A stretch of 21,345 nt of DNA, taken from assembly GCA_023436825.1 (NCBI GenBank), contig JAEZHS010000616.1, positions 1 through 21,345 of the forward strand. Reading direction: 5' to 3'. A program made the translations under genes and the position numbers. Below the pieces are notes generated by a model. It did no database searches. It was not told the origin of the DNA and saw nothing but the letters and a program-made list of their open reading frames with translations. This DNA comes from Pseudomonadota bacterium. Lineage in GTDB: Bacteria; Pseudomonadota; Alphaproteobacteria; Reyranellales; Reyranellaceae. Position 1 is the stretch's first letter; each line of letters begins with the position of its first letter. Shown in pieces: positions 6,916-14,394 of this stretch.

Positions 6916-8277
6916 TCAGGCCATGGCACGCGTATTCCGACGCAGGAGCCCCAGAAATTCCGCGATACTCGACCATTCCTCGAACCGGTCGACCGCCCGC
7001 TCGACGGCGACGACACCCTCGCCGGTCAGGACCTCGCCGGCCAGCTCGCGGAACTTGTCGCGTACTTCCGACTCGGCGAAGGGCTGGTTGAAGTCGCCGC
7101 GATGGCTGGAAACATCCTGTGAATCGCGGCCCCCATCCTTCAGGGTGACGGTGACGCGTGCCGGCCGCAATTTGGGCGCGACGGCACTCATGGCGCTGTC
7201 CTCGCCAATGACGACGCGATGGCGAAGCGCCGCAATCGCCGGATCCTGGAGCGCACTGTCGTCGAGAGCGGGGTGCCCCGCTCCGCCTCTCAGTGCCATG
7301 ACCGCCGCGGCATGCGGCAGCGAGTACTTGGAGGCGAAGTAGTTGGGCGGATCGGGATTGCGCATCAGCGACGCAAAACGGTAGGTGGCGATATCGATCC
7401 GCTCGATGTCCGCGGCGGCCGGCTTCAGCCGCCCGAGCACCTGCTTCAGCGCATCGAGCGCGGGATGCACCGGGTTGCAGCAGGCATAGAGGCGGAAGTA
7501 GTTGCGCATAATCTCCCAGCGGTCGCCGAGACCGTCCGTCAGGTCGTCGGCCCTGAAGGCCGCGCCGACCAGCTCGCCCAACGCCTCCTCGATCGCATCC
7601 TCTTGGGCGCCGAAGCCGGCAAGCGCCAGGTCGGGCGCCAGGGCTGCCGCGAAACCGCTCATGCCTCCGGCCACGTTGAGCGCCGTCGCGCCCGCCATGA
7701 CGTTGTTGTAGCTCGGCGTCAGCACGAGAACGGTCGCGATGCGCATGGCCAGGCTGACACCCGGCGCATCCAACCGACGCAGCCGTGCGCCGGCCGCGGC
7801 AGCGCCAAGCATCGTCGCCTGACCGTTCTGATGGGCAAGCGGCCGCGCGGTGAAACCCATGCACAATCGTGCCGCCACGTCGTAGCCCAGCAGGAACGCG
7901 CACAGCATCTCGCGTCCGCTGCTTCGCGCCTGTTCGCCAACCGCCAGCACGCCCGGCAGGATCTGGATCGCCGGCTGGCCGGAGACCAGGCGCAAGCCTT
8001 CGCACAACTCGATCGAGCGCCCGGCAATGCCGTTCAGCAGCGCCGCCGTCCGTACGTCGCTTTCGGCCCAATCGGGCGCGAGGACAGTCGCGCCCGTGCC
8101 GCCCGTCGCGAGCAGTCGCCTGTGCAGGTCGCGGACTTCCGGCCGCCGGCTGCCTGCCAGCATGACGCCCAGGGTGTCGAGCACGACGAGCTTGGCGTGA
8201 TGCTGGACCTCCGGCGGCACCTCGTGCCAATGCGTGCCGGCGACGAACCGCGCCAATGCCTCGATCTTCTTGCCCAT
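6916..8277 (-). CDS. MmgE/PrpD family protein (2-methylcitrate dehydratase-like)
   Basis: Member of the MmgE/PrpD family, which includes 2-methylcitrate dehydratase, cis-aconitate decarboxylase and iminodisuccinate epimerase. The 453-residue length is normal. Family features include the N-terminal helical bundle VQHHAKLVVLDTLGVMLAG, the HQNGQATMLGAAAAGARL segment, the YACCNPVHPALDAL stretch and the C-terminal QPFAESEVRDKFRELA. I prefer the ATG at 8275-8277 because GAGGA lies 7 bases upstream. A second ATG at 8299-8301 directly abuts the stop of the tctC gene (TGAATG) and would add 8 residues. It is the last gene of an epimerase-TctC-PrpD operon opposite a LysR regulator. No prpB or prpC is nearby, so methylcitrate catabolism is unlikely; another hydroxy- or unsaturated acid is the better guess. 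Confidence 0.88.
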   Translation of the reverse strand: MGKKIEALARFVAGTHWHEVPPEVQHHAKLVVLDTLGVMLAGSRRPEVRDLHRRLLATGGTGATVLAPDWAESDVRTAALLNGIAGRSIELCEGLRLVSGQPAIQILPGVLAVGEQARSSGREMLCAFLLGYDVAARLCMGFTARPLAHQNGQATMLGAAAAGARLRRLDAPGVSLAMRIATVLVLTPSYNNVMAGATALNVAGGMSGFAAALAPDLALAGFGAQEDAIEEALGELVGAAFRADDLTDGLGDRWEIMRNYFRLYACCNPVHPALDALKQVLGRLKPAAADIERIDIATYRFASLMRNPDPPNYFASKYSLPHAAAVMALRGGAGHPALDDSALQDPAIAALRHRVVIGEDSAMSAVAPKLRPARVTVTLKDGGRDSQDVSSHRGDFNQPFAESEVRDKFRELAGEVLTGEGVVAVERAVDRFEEWSSIAEFLGLLRRNTRAMA

Positions 8278-8301
8278 GTCTCGATCCTCGCCCACCGGCA
8301 T

Positions 8302-9288
8302 TCATTGAACGGTGATGTTGCCTTCGCGCACAATGCGCCCGAACTTGGCGATCTCGGCCTTGAGATAGGCCGCGAATTCCTCGGGTGTGCCGCCGACGAT
8401 CGTGGCGCCGGCGGCGGCGATCTTCTCCTTGATGGCGGGCATGGCGAGCACTGCCGCCATTTCACGGTTGAGTCGCGCGATGACCTCGTCCGGAGTGCCC
8501 GCGGGGGCCGCCATCGCCGTCCATGAGGCATTGTCGAAACCCTTGACGCCCGATTCGTCGAGGGTCGGCAGATCGGGCAGGAAGGGCGCACGCTTCAAGG
8601 TGGTCACGGCGATCGGCCGCACGGTCCTGGCGCCGATGTACGACATCGACGCGAGCGCGTCGTTGAACAGGAGTTGCACCTCGCCCGCGAGCAGTCCGGC
8701 CATCGCCGGGCCGGCGCCCCGATACGGCACATGAGTCATCTGCGTACCGGTCATCAGCGAAAACATGACGGCCGAGACATGGCCGAAGCCGCCGATCCCG
8801 GCCGATCCGTAGTCGAGCTTGCCCGGCTGCGCTTTGGCGAGAGCGATCAGCTCCTGCACGGTCTTGGCCTGAAAGGATGGATTGACGATCAGGATGCCGG
8901 GCGACGCCGTCATCTGCATGACCGGCTTGAAATCCTTGGTCACGTCGAACGACGATTTGTACAGGTGGGGATTGACCACCCACGTTCCCGCAGTCGTGAA
9001 CACGAGCGTGTAGCCGTCAGCGGGCGCCCGCGCGACGAACTCCATGCCGACATTGCCGTTGGCCCCCGCCCGGTTGTCGATGATCACCGGTTGGCCGAGC
9101 CGCTCGGCGAGGGCGTCGGAGACGATGCGTGCCAGGATGTCGGCGCCGCCACCGGGTGCGAAGGTGACGACGAGCTTGATCGGCTTGGAAGGATAATCGT
9201 CGGCCGTTGCGGCGCTCGCGTGAAGGAGCGCCAGGAGGGCGGTGGCGGCTGCGGCGAGAGCGGAGGCAAGTCGAAAGGTAATCTTCAT
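8302..9288 (-). CDS. TctC/Bug-type extracytoplasmic solute-binding protein
   Basis: Periplasmic receptor of the tripartite tricarboxylate transporter (Bug) family, which binds small carboxylates. The 328-residue product has a clear signal peptide (to about ATA at residue 29) and the mature start DDYPSKPIKLVVTFAPGGGADILAR, a Bug hallmark. Other family blocks are VIIDNRAGANGNVG, DYGSAGIGGFGH and THVPYRGAGPAMAGLLAGEV. Its start overlaps the epimerase stop in an ATGA. No tctA or tctB membrane genes are in the window; such orphan receptors are common and may work with a distant transporter or as sensors. Neighbour genes suggest that its ligand is a carboxylic acid handled by the MmgE/PrpD protein. 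Confidence 0.93.
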   Translation of the reverse strand: MKITFRLASALAAAATALLALLHASAATADDYPSKPIKLVVTFAPGGGADILARIVSDALAERLGQPVIIDNRAGANGNVGMEFVARAPADGYTLVFTTAGTWVVNPHLYKSSFDVTKDFKPVMQMTASPGILIVNPSFQAKTVQELIALAKAQPGKLDYGSAGIGGFGHVSAVMFSLMTGTQMTHVPYRGAGPAMAGLLAGEVQLLFNDALASMSYIGARTVRPIAVTTLKRAPFLPDLPTLDESGVKGFDNASWTAMAAPAGTPDEVIARLNREMAAVLAMPAIKEKIAAAGATIVGGTPEEFAAYLKAEIAKFGRIVREGNITVQ

Positions 9289-10214
9289 GGTGCGCTTCCC
9301 TGTCGATTTTTCAGGCTTTCGAGAAAGGCGGCCAGGCCTCTGGCGAGGTCATAGTGCGGCGCGAAGCCGAAATCGCGGCGCGCAGCCGAGCAGTCGAGCG
9401 GCGCGCCGGGAAAGCTGCCGTCGTCGAGCGGCACCGGCTCGAAGGTGATGTCGGCATCGGGTACCAGAGCGCGAATCGTCCCGGCGATCTCTTCGTCGGA
9501 GTAGCTGCCGGGACCGGAGACGTTGTAGGCAGGCTGCGGCAGGCACGGCGCGAGCAGCGCCTGATGAAGGGCTGTCACGATGTCGTCCTCGTAGACATAC
9601 TGCAGACGGCGGCCGTCGCTTGCCGGCAGCCGCAGGGGCCGCCTCGCAACTGCCGCTTCCATCATGGTCGTGATCAGCGAGCCGGTGCGCCGGCCGGGAC
9701 CGTAGACGCGGCCGATGCGCAGCGACGTCACGTCCAGCCCATGTTGCAGGCGATAGGCGCGGGCAATCAGGTCGCACGCAGCCTTGGTGGCGCCGTAGAC
9801 CGTCACCGGCAGGAACGCCGTCTCCTCCTTGATCTCCTCGCGCGCCGCGTTGCCATAGGCTCCCTGCGAGGAGCTGTAGACGAAACGCCCGACCTTGTGG
9901 ATGCGCGCCGCCTCCAGCAGCTCGACCGTGCCGAAAACGTTGACCCGGCAGTTCCGGCCCGGATCGTCGGGCGCGACCATCTGGCCCGAGATGCCGCCGC
10001 AATGGACCATCGCGTCGAAGCTGTAGCACGCGAACAGCTCGCGAAGACCTTGCGCGTCGCCGACATCGCCGGCGACCTCGGTGAAGGCGACGTCTTCGCC
10101 CGCCGGCACGATGTCGAGGCCGATCACCGTGCGGCCCTCGCGGGCCAGCCGGTTGGCAAGCGGCCGCCCGAGACAGCCGCTCGCGCCGGTCACCAGGACG
10201 CATCCGGGATTCAT
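9285..10214 (-). CDS. NAD-dependent epimerase/dehydratase family protein (extended SDR)
   Basis: Cytoplasmic extended SDR of 309 residues. It has the Rossmann motif GASGCLG (10-16), an acidic residue at the second strand (GLDIV, favouring NAD), the SSSQGAYG segment and an intact YGATK catalytic pair (Y140, K144). The substrate-side blocks LRIGRVYGPGR and YVYEDDIV fit sugar-nucleotide or sugar-acid epimerases such as UDP-glucose 4-epimerase or uronate dehydrogenase. The ATG at 10212-10214 is preferred over a TTG at 10250 because it directly precedes the homology (MNPGCVLVTGASG). It is first in the operon with TctC and MmgE/PrpD. Oxidation or epimerisation of an imported hydroxy-acid is a reasonable inference; the exact substrate is unknown. 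Confidence 0.88.
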   Translation of the reverse strand: MNPGCVLVTGASGCLGRPLANRLAREGRTVIGLDIVPAGEDVAFTEVAGDVGDAQGLRELFACYSFDAMVHCGGISGQMVAPDDPGRNCRVNVFGTVELLEAARIHKVGRFVYSSSQGAYGNAAREEIKEETAFLPVTVYGATKAACDLIARAYRLQHGLDVTSLRIGRVYGPGRRTGSLITTMMEAAVARRPLRLPASDGRRLQYVYEDDIVTALHQALLAPCLPQPAYNVSGPGSYSDEEIAGTIRALVPDADITFEPVPLDDGSFPGAPLDCSAARRDFGFAPHYDLARGLAAFLESLKNRQGSAP

Positions 10215-10272
10215 GGTGCCGATGGTGCGGCCGGCCAGACGCTGCGCCAATCCACGCCGCAGTTTTTTTGCT

Positions 10273-10287
10273 ATACGTTTCTCGTAT
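10273..10287. promoter_or_regulatory. LysR-type regulator box overlapping the lysR start codon
   Basis: ATACG (10273-10277) and CGTAT (10283-10287) form a perfect 5-base inverted repeat with a 5-base spacer, containing the T-N11-A core of LTTR binding sites. It sits in the 71-base region between divergent lysR and the epimerase operon, the classical place for an LTTR site. The right arm overlaps the regulator's ATG at 10286, which suggests autorepression. Binding is inferred, not shown. Confidence 0.55.
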
Positions 10288-11176
10288 GGATCTTCGCAAG
10301 CTGCGTCATTTCCAGGCAGTGGCGGAGGCCGGCAGCATCACCGGCGCCGCCGCACGCCTGCGCATGGCGCAGCCGGCCCTGACCCAATCCATCTCGCGGC
10401 TCGAGAAGGAGCTCAGGATCCGGCTGTTCGTGCGCTCGCGGCGCGGCGTCGAACTGACGGAGGCGGGCCGCTTCCTGTTCAGCGAAGCGCGCGAACTGCT
10501 CGCCCGCGCCGATGCCGTACAGCGCTCGGCCGAGCGCCATGCCGACGGCACGACGGGCGCCATCACGGTGGGCTTCGTCAGCACCGCCCTCTATCGCATC
10601 CTGCCGCACGCCATTGCCGAGGTGAAGCGCCTGTCGCCCGAGGCGCGGATCCGGCTGCGCGAGATGCGCACCAATCATCAGATCGAAGCGTTGCGCATCG
10701 GCGAGATCGACATCGGCATATGCCACGCGCCGGTGCCCGCCGAGAACTGGATGCGCCAGCGGACGGTCGCCGAATACGAGTTGCGCGCCGCCCTGCCCGA
10801 CGCCGATTGCTCCAACGGCGGCACCATCACGATGAGCGAGCTCGGCGCCAAGGAGCTGGTGCTCTTTCCCGAAGGCGAAGGACTGCCCAAGCGCGCCCAC
10901 ATCGTCGAAGCCTTTCGCCTCGCCGGCCGTGAACCGCGCATCGCGCAGGAGGCCAGCCCGACCCTGGCGGTGCTGGCGTGCGTCGCCGCCGGGCTTGGCG
11001 CCTCCCTGCTGCCGGCCTGCGTCGGCTTCATCGGCATGAGCGGCGTGCGCATGTGCGAAATCCGCAAGCCGAACGATCTGCCGGCCGTTGGCGTGGCGCT
11101 CATCCGCCGCAACCATCCGCGCCGCAAGCTGGTCGACCGCTTCTGGCAGGCCTGCCTCGATCAGTCGCCGGCGTAG
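10286..11176 (+). CDS. LysR-family transcriptional regulator
   Basis: DNA-binding regulator of 296 residues, the usual LTTR length. The N-terminal winged helix-turn-helix is evident (MDLRKLRHFQAVAEAGSITGAAARL onward, recognition helix QPALTQSISRLEKEL), followed by a linker helix and an effector domain starting with GAITVGFVSTALYRILP, the pattern seen in aromatic-acid LTTRs such as BenM/CatM. It is transcribed divergently from the epimerase-TctC-PrpD operon and so probably controls it, with a small carboxylate as coinducer. No ribosome site precedes the ATG; instead a TATACG sequence ends about 9 bases before it, which would fit a nearly leaderless mRNA. An in-frame TTG at 10268 is the alternative start, also without a ribosome site. 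Confidence 0.93.
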   Translation: MDLRKLRHFQAVAEAGSITGAAARLRMAQPALTQSISRLEKELRIRLFVRSRRGVELTEAGRFLFSEARELLARADAVQRSAERHADGTTGAITVGFVSTALYRILPHAIAEVKRLSPEARIRLREMRTNHQIEALRIGEIDIGICHAPVPAENWMRQRTVAEYELRAALPDADCSNGGTITMSELGAKELVLFPEGEGLPKRAHIVEAFRLAGREPRIAQEASPTLAVLACVAAGLGASLLPACVGFIGMSGVRMCEIRKPNDLPAVGVALIRRNHPRRKLVDRFWQACLDQSPA

Positions 11177-11197
11177 CGCGGATCAGCCCGCCGTCAC

Positions 11198-13006
11198 CTA
11201 TCTTTCGCTGGCAGGGGGAAAATGCCATTTGCCGTCGCGAATCGGCAGGAAGCGTCCATTGTCCTCTCCGACCTCCTCGGCGATGCGCCGATTGGTCTCC
11301 TGGTTCAGCGCCAGGATGAGATCGCCGTTCCGTTTCGGGTCGACAGCGAGGTTGTTCATCTCCTCGGGATCGTTGTGGCGGTCGTAGACCTCGACATCGT
11401 TCTTCTCAAAGAGCTCTTCCAGCGAAGCCGGCGTGTTGAACCGGACCGGGGAGAAGTAGCGCGAGAAACGATAGCGGCCGTCCCAGATGCTGCGGATGGC
11501 CACGCGGTTCAGGAAGTCCGGCGGACGGCCCGCCAGCATGGCCAGCTGCTCCTGCGGCGCCTTCGTGCGATAGGCCCGCGTATCGACGGTCAGCGCCGCC
11601 CATTTCGGGTCCTGGAAGGACAGCATGTCGAAGTTGTACAGGGCAGAAGGCCGGATCGACTGCACCGCGGCCTGGGCGGGGTTGCGCAGCCACGACGAGA
11701 AGTCCCTGCCCTTCAGCCCTTCGGAGGCGCGCGCCCGCGCCGCCGCGTCCTTGCCGGTCAGGCCGATGATGGTCGACGTGAGATCGAGCTGCGAGGTGAT
11801 GGCCGGGCACTCGGTGCCGCCGGGGAACGCGGGATGATGGATCATCAGCGGCAGGTGGTTCTGCGGCCAGTAGGCGTTGGTGCCCTTGCCGCGCATCTGG
11901 TGATGGCCGCCCAGCTCGCCGTGATCGGCCGTGAAGATCACAATGGTGTTCTTGTCCATGCCGTTGTTGCGCAGCGCATCGAGCAGGAGCTCGACCTTGC
12001 GGTCGCAGTCGCGGATGGCGTTGAAGTAATAGTCGCGCAACGCCCGCCAGCGGCGATCCTCGTCCGGCCACTGCCCGACCTGCAGGTCGAGAATCTGCTG
12101 GTAGATCTTCTGGGCGACGGGCCGGCCGGGACTGTCGAACGGCTGGTGCCGGCTGGCCGGCAATGGATAATTGTCCCAGGTCGCGTGGTAGAGCTCGTCG
12201 TCCGGGGCGCGCGCGATCGGCATCGCATGGCTGCGGCTCTGGATGTTCTCCGTCGGCAGGTCGGAGTTGTAGTACATCACGTCGTGCGGGTTGACGAAGT
12301 TCACGGCGAGGTACCAGGGCCTGTTCTGGGTGCGCAGCGTCAATGCCTCGGTCCGCAGCCAGGTGATCGCCGAGGCGAGCGTCGTGTCGTCGTAGCTGTA
12401 GCCGCCGAGCGTGCCGTCGATCAGGTCGCCGACGCCGAAGAAGTCCTTGAAGCCATAGGACTCCATGGTGTCGCGGTAAGCCTTCAACGGTGCGTCGATC
12501 GGCTTGGCCGAGAGATCGAGATTGGCGGAGAGGTGCCACTTGCCCTGGTAGGCGGCGTGGTAACCGAGCTCGCTTAGACGATGGCCGACGGTCTTGATGC
12601 CGGTCTGCAGGTCGCGCTGCCAGACGTAGTTCAGGTTGTCGGCGATGCCGGTGTGCTGGATGTGCTGGCCGGTATAGACGACCGAGCGGGCCGAGGAGCA
12701 GACGCACGACGCGGCCTGGTGATTGAGAAAGGTGACGGCCTTCTTCTTGATGGCCTCGCGCCCCGGCACCGGGAACGGCCACTTGGGAAAGAAGTGCTCC
12801 TGGTCGACCAGCACAAACAGGATGTTGTAGCCCTGGGGCATCGCCTCGGCCGGCGGCGGCGAAGCCGGCGTTCGGCTCGGCTGGGCATTGGTCGGCTGGG
12901 CATTCGCCGACATGCCGCCAAGCATCGTGGTGCCGAGCAGCGCCGCTCCCGACGCCATCGCCAGCCGACGCGACGTGTTGGATGGGTCGTCTTCGGTATT
13001 CGACAT
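11198..13006 (-). CDS. Tat-exported sulfatase (formylglycine-type, variant CSSAR motif)
   Basis: Sulfuric-ester hydrolase of the alkaline phosphatase superfamily, 602 residues, predicted periplasmic. A twin-arginine signal is visible (TSRRLAMASGAALLG, R13-R14, hydrophobic core to about residue 36). Metal and catalytic elements follow in order: VDQ (D68), the modified-Cys site C103-S-S-A-R, GKWHLS (K156, H158), NPHD (H241) and ADHGELGG (D361, H362). The formylglycine motif is normally C-x-P-x-R; here Ser replaces Pro. The Asp-Gln pair at 68-69 resembles choline sulfatase and phosphonate monoesterase relatives more than classical arylsulfatases. Its start lies 6 bases after the UbiD-1 stop, so the two form an operon. 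No anaerobic or FGE maturase gene is in the window. The substrate is unknown. Confidence 0.9.
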   Translation of the reverse strand: MSNTEDDPSNTSRRLAMASGAALLGTTMLGGMSANAQPTNAQPSRTPASPPPAEAMPQGYNILFVLVDQEHFFPKWPFPVPGREAIKKKAVTFLNHQAASCVCSSARSVVYTGQHIQHTGIADNLNYVWQRDLQTGIKTVGHRLSELGYHAAYQGKWHLSANLDLSAKPIDAPLKAYRDTMESYGFKDFFGVGDLIDGTLGGYSYDDTTLASAITWLRTEALTLRTQNRPWYLAVNFVNPHDVMYYNSDLPTENIQSRSHAMPIARAPDDELYHATWDNYPLPASRHQPFDSPGRPVAQKIYQQILDLQVGQWPDEDRRWRALRDYYFNAIRDCDRKVELLLDALRNNGMDKNTIVIFTADHGELGGHHQMRGKGTNAYWPQNHLPLMIHHPAFPGGTECPAITSQLDLTSTIIGLTGKDAAARARASEGLKGRDFSSWLRNPAQAAVQSIRPSALYNFDMLSFQDPKWAALTVDTRAYRTKAPQEQLAMLAGRPPDFLNRVAIRSIWDGRYRFSRYFSPVRFNTPASLEELFEKNDVEVYDRHNDPEEMNNLAVDPKRNGDLILALNQETNRRIAEEVGEDNGRFLPIRDGKWHFPPASER

Positions 13007-13012
13007 GATCGC

Positions 13013-14368
13013 CTAACCCTTCTTGATTTCAGGGAGATCGAAGTCGCGCCAGCCGGGCACTTCCGAGACATCGGGGAACTCGACGCCGAAGGGCCGCGTG
13101 GCGTCGACGCCGACCGACGAGGAGAGGCCGCCGTCAGTAGAGGGATCGAGCGGCGCGGCGGCGGTGCGGTCGACGACGAAGACGTCTTCGCGGGGCTTGA
13201 CGTGGAACGACTGCGCCCACTCGACTTCGGCGGCGTTGCGGATGTCGATGTCGGGGTCGACGGCGATGACCCACTTGGGATGCAGGTTGGACGCCATAGT
13301 GGCGAGGATCGCCTGCCGGGCCTCGCCGTCGTAGCGCGGCTTCATGGCGATCACGACGTAGACCTGCACGCCGCCCGAACTGTTGACCGAAATGTCCGAG
13401 ATGGTCGGGAACTGCGCCTGGAGCTGGCGCAGGATCGAGGTCTCGAACGGGATCTGCTTCAGCACGTGGTTCTCGGTGATCGGCTTGCCGGTCAGCAGGC
13501 CCTGGAAGATCGCGCCCTTGCGGTGGGTGATCGCGGTGATGCGGGCGACCGGCTTGGGCGAGGCCGCCGTGTAGTAGCCGGTGTACTCGCCGAGCGGGCC
13601 TTCCATCTTCTGGTTCTTGGTGTCGACCGTGAATTCGATGACGATCTCGGCATTCGCCGGAACCTTGAGATCGTTGCTGACGGCCTTTGCCAGCTCGACC
13701 GGCGCGCCGCGCAGCCCGCCGGCGATGAACCAATCGTTGGTCGCGTCGCTCGACTGGACCGAGCAGGAGAACATGATCAGCGGATCGACCCCGATCACGA
13801 GCGCGCCATGCAGCTCCTTCCCCATCGCCGTCGCGTGGGCGATGTTCTTGCCGAACCGATGGTTGGACGCGGAAAACACCCCCAGCTCCTTCGGCCCGTG
13901 GACCTGGAAACGGTAGACGCCGATGTCGGGAGTGCCGGTCTCGGGATTCTCCGACACGACGATGCCCGCCGTGATGTACGGGCCGCCGTCCTTCGGGCTG
14001 TAGGTCGGCACCGGCAGCCCCGTGACGTCGACCGCGTCGCCCGTCAGGACGACTTCCTGGCAAGGCGGCGCGCCCTTGAAATCCACCGGGCCGACCGGAT
14101 TGTTGATCCCCTTCATCACCTTGTCATGGATCGTCTGTTCCGTCGCCTCGAAGGCTTTCAGCGCCAGCCTGCGGTTGCCGTAGAGGCCGGCCACCAGCGG
14201 AAAATCCGTGCCGGTCTCCGTGAACATCAGAGCCGGGCCCTGGACCGAGCTTGTCTTGGCAAGAGCTTTGGCAATGTCGTACTTGAGGGCGACCGGGCGT
14301 GTGATGTCAACGAGGTCACCCGAGTTCTTCAAGGCAGTCAGGAAGGCGCGCAGATCTTGATAGGGCAT
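13013..14368 (-). CDS. UbiD-family prenyl-FMN-dependent decarboxylase, UbiD-1
   Basis: Cytoplasmic decarboxylase or carboxylase of the UbiD superfamily, 451 residues, depending on the prenylated FMN made by UbiX. The catalytic triad is intact: R153 in GVYRFQVHG and the two glutamates of the E-x-x-x-x-E motif EGPLGE (E256, E261) followed by YTGYY. The prFMN/metal-binding stretch FSASNHRFGKNIAHATAMG is also clear. It is shorter than the second UbiD in the window and clearly not its recent copy. The stop is 6 bases before the sulfatase start, and its own start is only 26 bases from the divergent FUSC gene. Substrates of this family include aryl acids, acrylic acids and heteroaromatic acids; which one applies here cannot be told. 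A role in ubiquinone synthesis is unlikely given the catabolic-type setting. Confidence 0.92.
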   Translation of the reverse strand: MPYQDLRAFLTALKNSGDLVDITRPVALKYDIAKALAKTSSVQGPALMFTETGTDFPLVAGLYGNRRLALKAFEATEQTIHDKVMKGINNPVGPVDFKGAPPCQEVVLTGDAVDVTGLPVPTYSPKDGGPYITAGIVVSENPETGTPDIGVYRFQVHGPKELGVFSASNHRFGKNIAHATAMGKELHGALVIGVDPLIMFSCSVQSSDATNDWFIAGGLRGAPVELAKAVSNDLKVPANAEIVIEFTVDTKNQKMEGPLGEYTGYYTAASPKPVARITAITHRKGAIFQGLLTGKPITENHVLKQIPFETSILRQLQAQFPTISDISVNSSGGVQVYVVIAMKPRYDGEARQAILATMASNLHPKWVIAVDPDIDIRNAAEVEWAQSFHVKPREDVFVVDRTAAAPLDPSTDGGLSSSVGVDATRPFGVEFPDVSEVPGWRDFDLPEIKKG

Positions 14369-14394
14369 GGTCAGTCCGTCCTTGCGTTTCGCGA

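Noticed and set aside
6818..8305. Upstream continuation of the minus-strand frame of the 542-residue protein, giving a 1038-residue ORF
   Set aside because: It overlaps the MmgE/PrpD gene in another frame of the same strand, is Arg/Gly-rich without motifs, and a good ribosome site marks the ATG at 6817. High GC content makes such read-through common.
7219..8526. 435-codon plus-strand ORF
   Set aside because: Antisense to MmgE/PrpD and the end of tctC; no motifs or ribosome site.
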